Source: Candidatus Omnitrophota bacterium (GTDB lineage Bacteria > Omnitrophota > Gorgyraeia > Duberdicusellales > 4484-171). Taken from it: a stretch of DNA of 5,197 nt. Position 1 is the first letter of the stretch; each line of letters starts with the position of its first letter. The notes beneath the pieces are model-generated. The model was not told where the DNA came from. It searched no databases and worked only from the letters and a program-made list of their open reading frames with translations. Location of the stretch: the NCBI GenBank assembly GCA_028717025.1, contig JAQUOR010000136.1, positions 1 through 5,197 of the forward strand, given 5' to 3'. Shown piece by piece: positions 4,976-5,197 of the stretch. Both the position numbers and the translations under genes were made by a program.

Positions 4976-5197
4976 AAAATTACATAGGCAAGCTTTGAAT
5001 TCTGTGCAGTTTCGCGGTAAAAATCATACATCTGGCGAAAAGCCGCATGAGGGACCGCTATGTCGGTAGCTGCCTTTAATTGTCCCGTGGAACGCAAAAA
5101 CTCGTTGATGCGCTGCGGCAGGCGGTGCCGGAACTCAAATATCTTTTCGCGCGTGGAAGGTGTATCGGCAAGGATACTTGCATCGACCAACGCACCG
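4976..5197 (-). CDS. FAD-linked oxidase, upstream fragment (5' end outside window)
   Basis: The frame is open to the right edge, so the FAD-binding domain lies outside the window. Visible residues run from GALVDASILADTPSTREKIF through FRHRLPQRINEFLRSTG, DIAVPHAAFRQMYDFYRET and SKLAYVI. The DIAVP segment followed by an aromatic-rich helix is typical of the GlcD family just before the G-H-I-G metal site. After AYVI the frame turns to unrelated hydrophobic sequence and stops at 4894-4896. One extra T in the - strand T4 run (4976-4979) would give AYVIFGHIGESHLH, the expected family sequence. So this and the segment at 4640-4975 are one gene broken by a single-base deletion, or by an assembly error. 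Confidence 0.86.

Overview
The window looks like a chromosomal piece from an uncultured Gram-negative-type bacterium, moderate in GC and gene-dense. The taxon cannot be fixed from the sequence. A structured intercistronic repeat with a CCTGCCTGCCGGC arm recalls genomes of candidate phyla such as Omnitrophota, but that is a low-confidence impression.

Left half, + strand: the 3' end of a high-affinity phosphate (Pst) operon. It holds the C-terminal part of one PstB ATPase, a second complete PstB ATPase, and the regulator PhoU. A 150-bp repeat separates the two ATPases. A second copy of the repeat, split by about 139 bp of extra sequence with two promoter-like sites, separates pstB2 from phoU.

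Middle, - strand, convergent with phoU: a low-affinity PiT phosphate permease preceded by its usual partner, a DUF47 (PhoU-like) protein. The pair shares a well-formed promoter at 4108-4136. The DUF47 frame is broken near its 3' end by one extra base in a homopolymer tract. Once this is corrected, the gene ends 2 bp before the permease start.

Right end, - strand: a MutT-like Nudix hydrolase. Upstream of it is a third copy of the repeat, then the C-terminal half of a GlcD-type FAD-linked oxidase that runs off the window and carries a one-base deletion.

The most interesting signal is in the two PstB proteins. PstB1 keeps a perfect LSGGQ signature but has Asn in place of the catalytic H-loop His. 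PstB2 keeps the H-loop His but has LSLEQ in place of LSGGQ. If they pair as a heterodimer, both lesions fall in the same composite ATP site and the other site stays fully canonical. That is the asymmetric layout known from heterodimeric ABC exporters, here in a phosphate importer. The second theme is the repeat family, which sits between genes, always in the same orientation relative to transcription, and in one case supplies the C-terminal tail and stop codon of a protein.
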